From Chryseobacterium sp. E1 (GTDB taxonomy: Bacteria > Bacteroidota > Bacteroidia > Flavobacteriales > Weeksellaceae): a stretch of 64,000 nt of DNA. A program made the translations under genes and the position numbers. Each line of letters opens with the position of its first letter. Position 1 is the stretch's first letter. The notes below the pieces were generated by a model, which was not told the origin of the DNA, made no database searches, and worked only from the letters and a program-made list of their open reading frames with translations. The stretch spans positions 3,658,001-3,722,000 of the forward strand of contig CP078104.1 of the NCBI GenBank assembly GCA_019203745.1, in the 5' to 3' direction. Positions 63,217-64,000 of this stretch are shown in pieces.

Positions 63217-63986
63217 ATGCAGCAGCCTTATTATGTAATAGATTTCAGTGCCTCAGCATGTATGCTGGAGATCAGGATCAACGATTATCCGGTCATCCAT
63301 ATGAATATTCCGAACCAGATTTCCACGATGATCCCCATCAACTATGCCATTCTGGAAAGCGGAGAGCAGAAGATTACCGCCAGTATCTTACCTGTTGCCG
63401 GACAGACAGAAATTGATAAGCAGGCCGGATTGAAATTCAATATCAAACTTTTTGACGTTACCAATAATTTTGTATTTGACAGCCAGTTTGGAGACTATCA
63501 GTCAAAACCCGTTGAGAATGAAAAGTTACCCGTTATAAGATACGACAGTACCTTTAAGGCGGAAGTTCCTTATCAGCTTAAGGCATGGCAGGACGGTATC
63601 AATCTTAAAGATCTTAAAAACTGCAGGAAAAGCTGGAATCAGCGTATGAAAAGATCATCAGGGTCATTCAGAATAAAAAATATGATGAGTATCAAAAGAT
63701 GATCTCCCGGAGAGAAGAAAACATGGCAGCATCTATGTACCTTTCAAAAGGAGAATCAGAGGGGAGATTTAAAGAACTGCTTCAGGAATTCAGTTCAGGA
63801 ATGGAAATACAGCCCGTTCCCCAGGATGCCGTAATGTTCCTGCATGCAGACAACAGAACCGCTGTTCTGAAAAGACTCAACGGGGATGCTGCATTATATC
63901 TTGTAGATCCTAAAACCAGAGAAGAGCTGATGCTGGACATCACTTTTTATATTCCTGCCGGAAAAAATGAATTTGAAATTATATAG
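63217..63986 (+). CDS. T6SS-operon protein, unknown, frameshifted
   Basis: MQQPYYVIDFSASACMLEIR, no signal peptide; N-terminal half beta-rich (INYAILESGEQKITASILPV). One base near 63627 joins DLKNLQEKLESAYEKIIRVI to MISRREENMAASMYLSKGES and ends REELMLDITFYIPAGKNEFE. About 256 codons. Cytosolic accessory or immunity protein; family not recognised. Confidence 0.55.
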
Positions 63987-64000
63987 CGTCCCGGATTATA

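Overview
The window looks like chromosomal DNA of a Chryseobacterium-type member of the Flavobacteriia. It is AT-rich and carries gliding-motility genes (gldB, gldC), two proteins with type IX secretion (T9SS) sorting tails, a PafA-type alkaline phosphatase, promoters of the Bacteroidetes form TTTG-N18-TAnnTTTG, and the cargo end of a Bacteroidetes type VI secretion system (T6SSiii). Genus is inferred from gene content, not from a marker RNA. No rRNA, tRNA or CRISPR array was seen.

Reading caution: many single-copy genes (phosphatase, MetB, Sua5-like, GldB, GNATs, VgrG) are broken by one-base gains or losses, nearly always in short homopolymers. I read these as sequence errors and describe joined genes; coordinates of such genes span the whole joined reading.

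Layout. 1-2.4 kb: end of malate dehydrogenase, a lipoprotein and an alpha/beta hydrolase. 2.8-11.3 kb: a T9SS-tailed repeat protein, a secreted RHS-family protein, and a secreted DUF6443/RHS protein with a C-terminal toxin tip and small membrane immunity gene. 11.3-21.7 kb: a row of seven promoterless RHS core fragments. Six are fused to a toxin tip and followed by an immunity gene; the seventh has lost both and is followed by a likely orphan immunity gene. Most units are separated by a repeated spacer made of a palindrome, a terminator-like stem and a second degenerate palindrome. One slot is empty. This silent tip-cassette store is the most interesting system here. 21.7-28.1 kb (minus strand): immunity-like and small hypothetical genes (DUF1963, glycolipid-binding, GLPGLI, GNAT, VOC, DUF6896) and a double-glycine bacteriocin-like peptide. 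28.2-34.2 kb: pafA, a TPR protein overlapping a TPR/AraC regulator, and a T9SS-tailed HAF-repeat protein. 34.2-37.5 kb: cobalamin riboswitch, BtuB-like TonB receptor and BtuG-like propeller lipoprotein, closed by three hairpins. 37.6-51.1 kb: housekeeping genes (CCA-adding enzyme, Sua5-like, DinB, GNATs, MetB, GldC, GldB, NadE, Cdd, OYE), a REP/RAYT element, and a barnase / archaemetzincin / barstar run. 51.2-64 kb: T6SS cargo operon: Hcp, VgrG, DUF2235 phospholipase with DUF2931 lipoprotein, LysM protein, PAAR-like DUF4280, OmpA-domain giant and several lipoproteins.

Working together: the RHS locus and the T6SS locus are two separate contact-toxin arsenals. In the first, the resident DUF6443 gene supplies signal peptide and shell, and the silent store supplies alternative toxin/immunity tips that could be swapped in through the shared core of about 300 bp. 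In the second, Hcp/VgrG/PAAR-like parts carry effectors encoded in the same operon next to lipoproteins that probably protect the producer.
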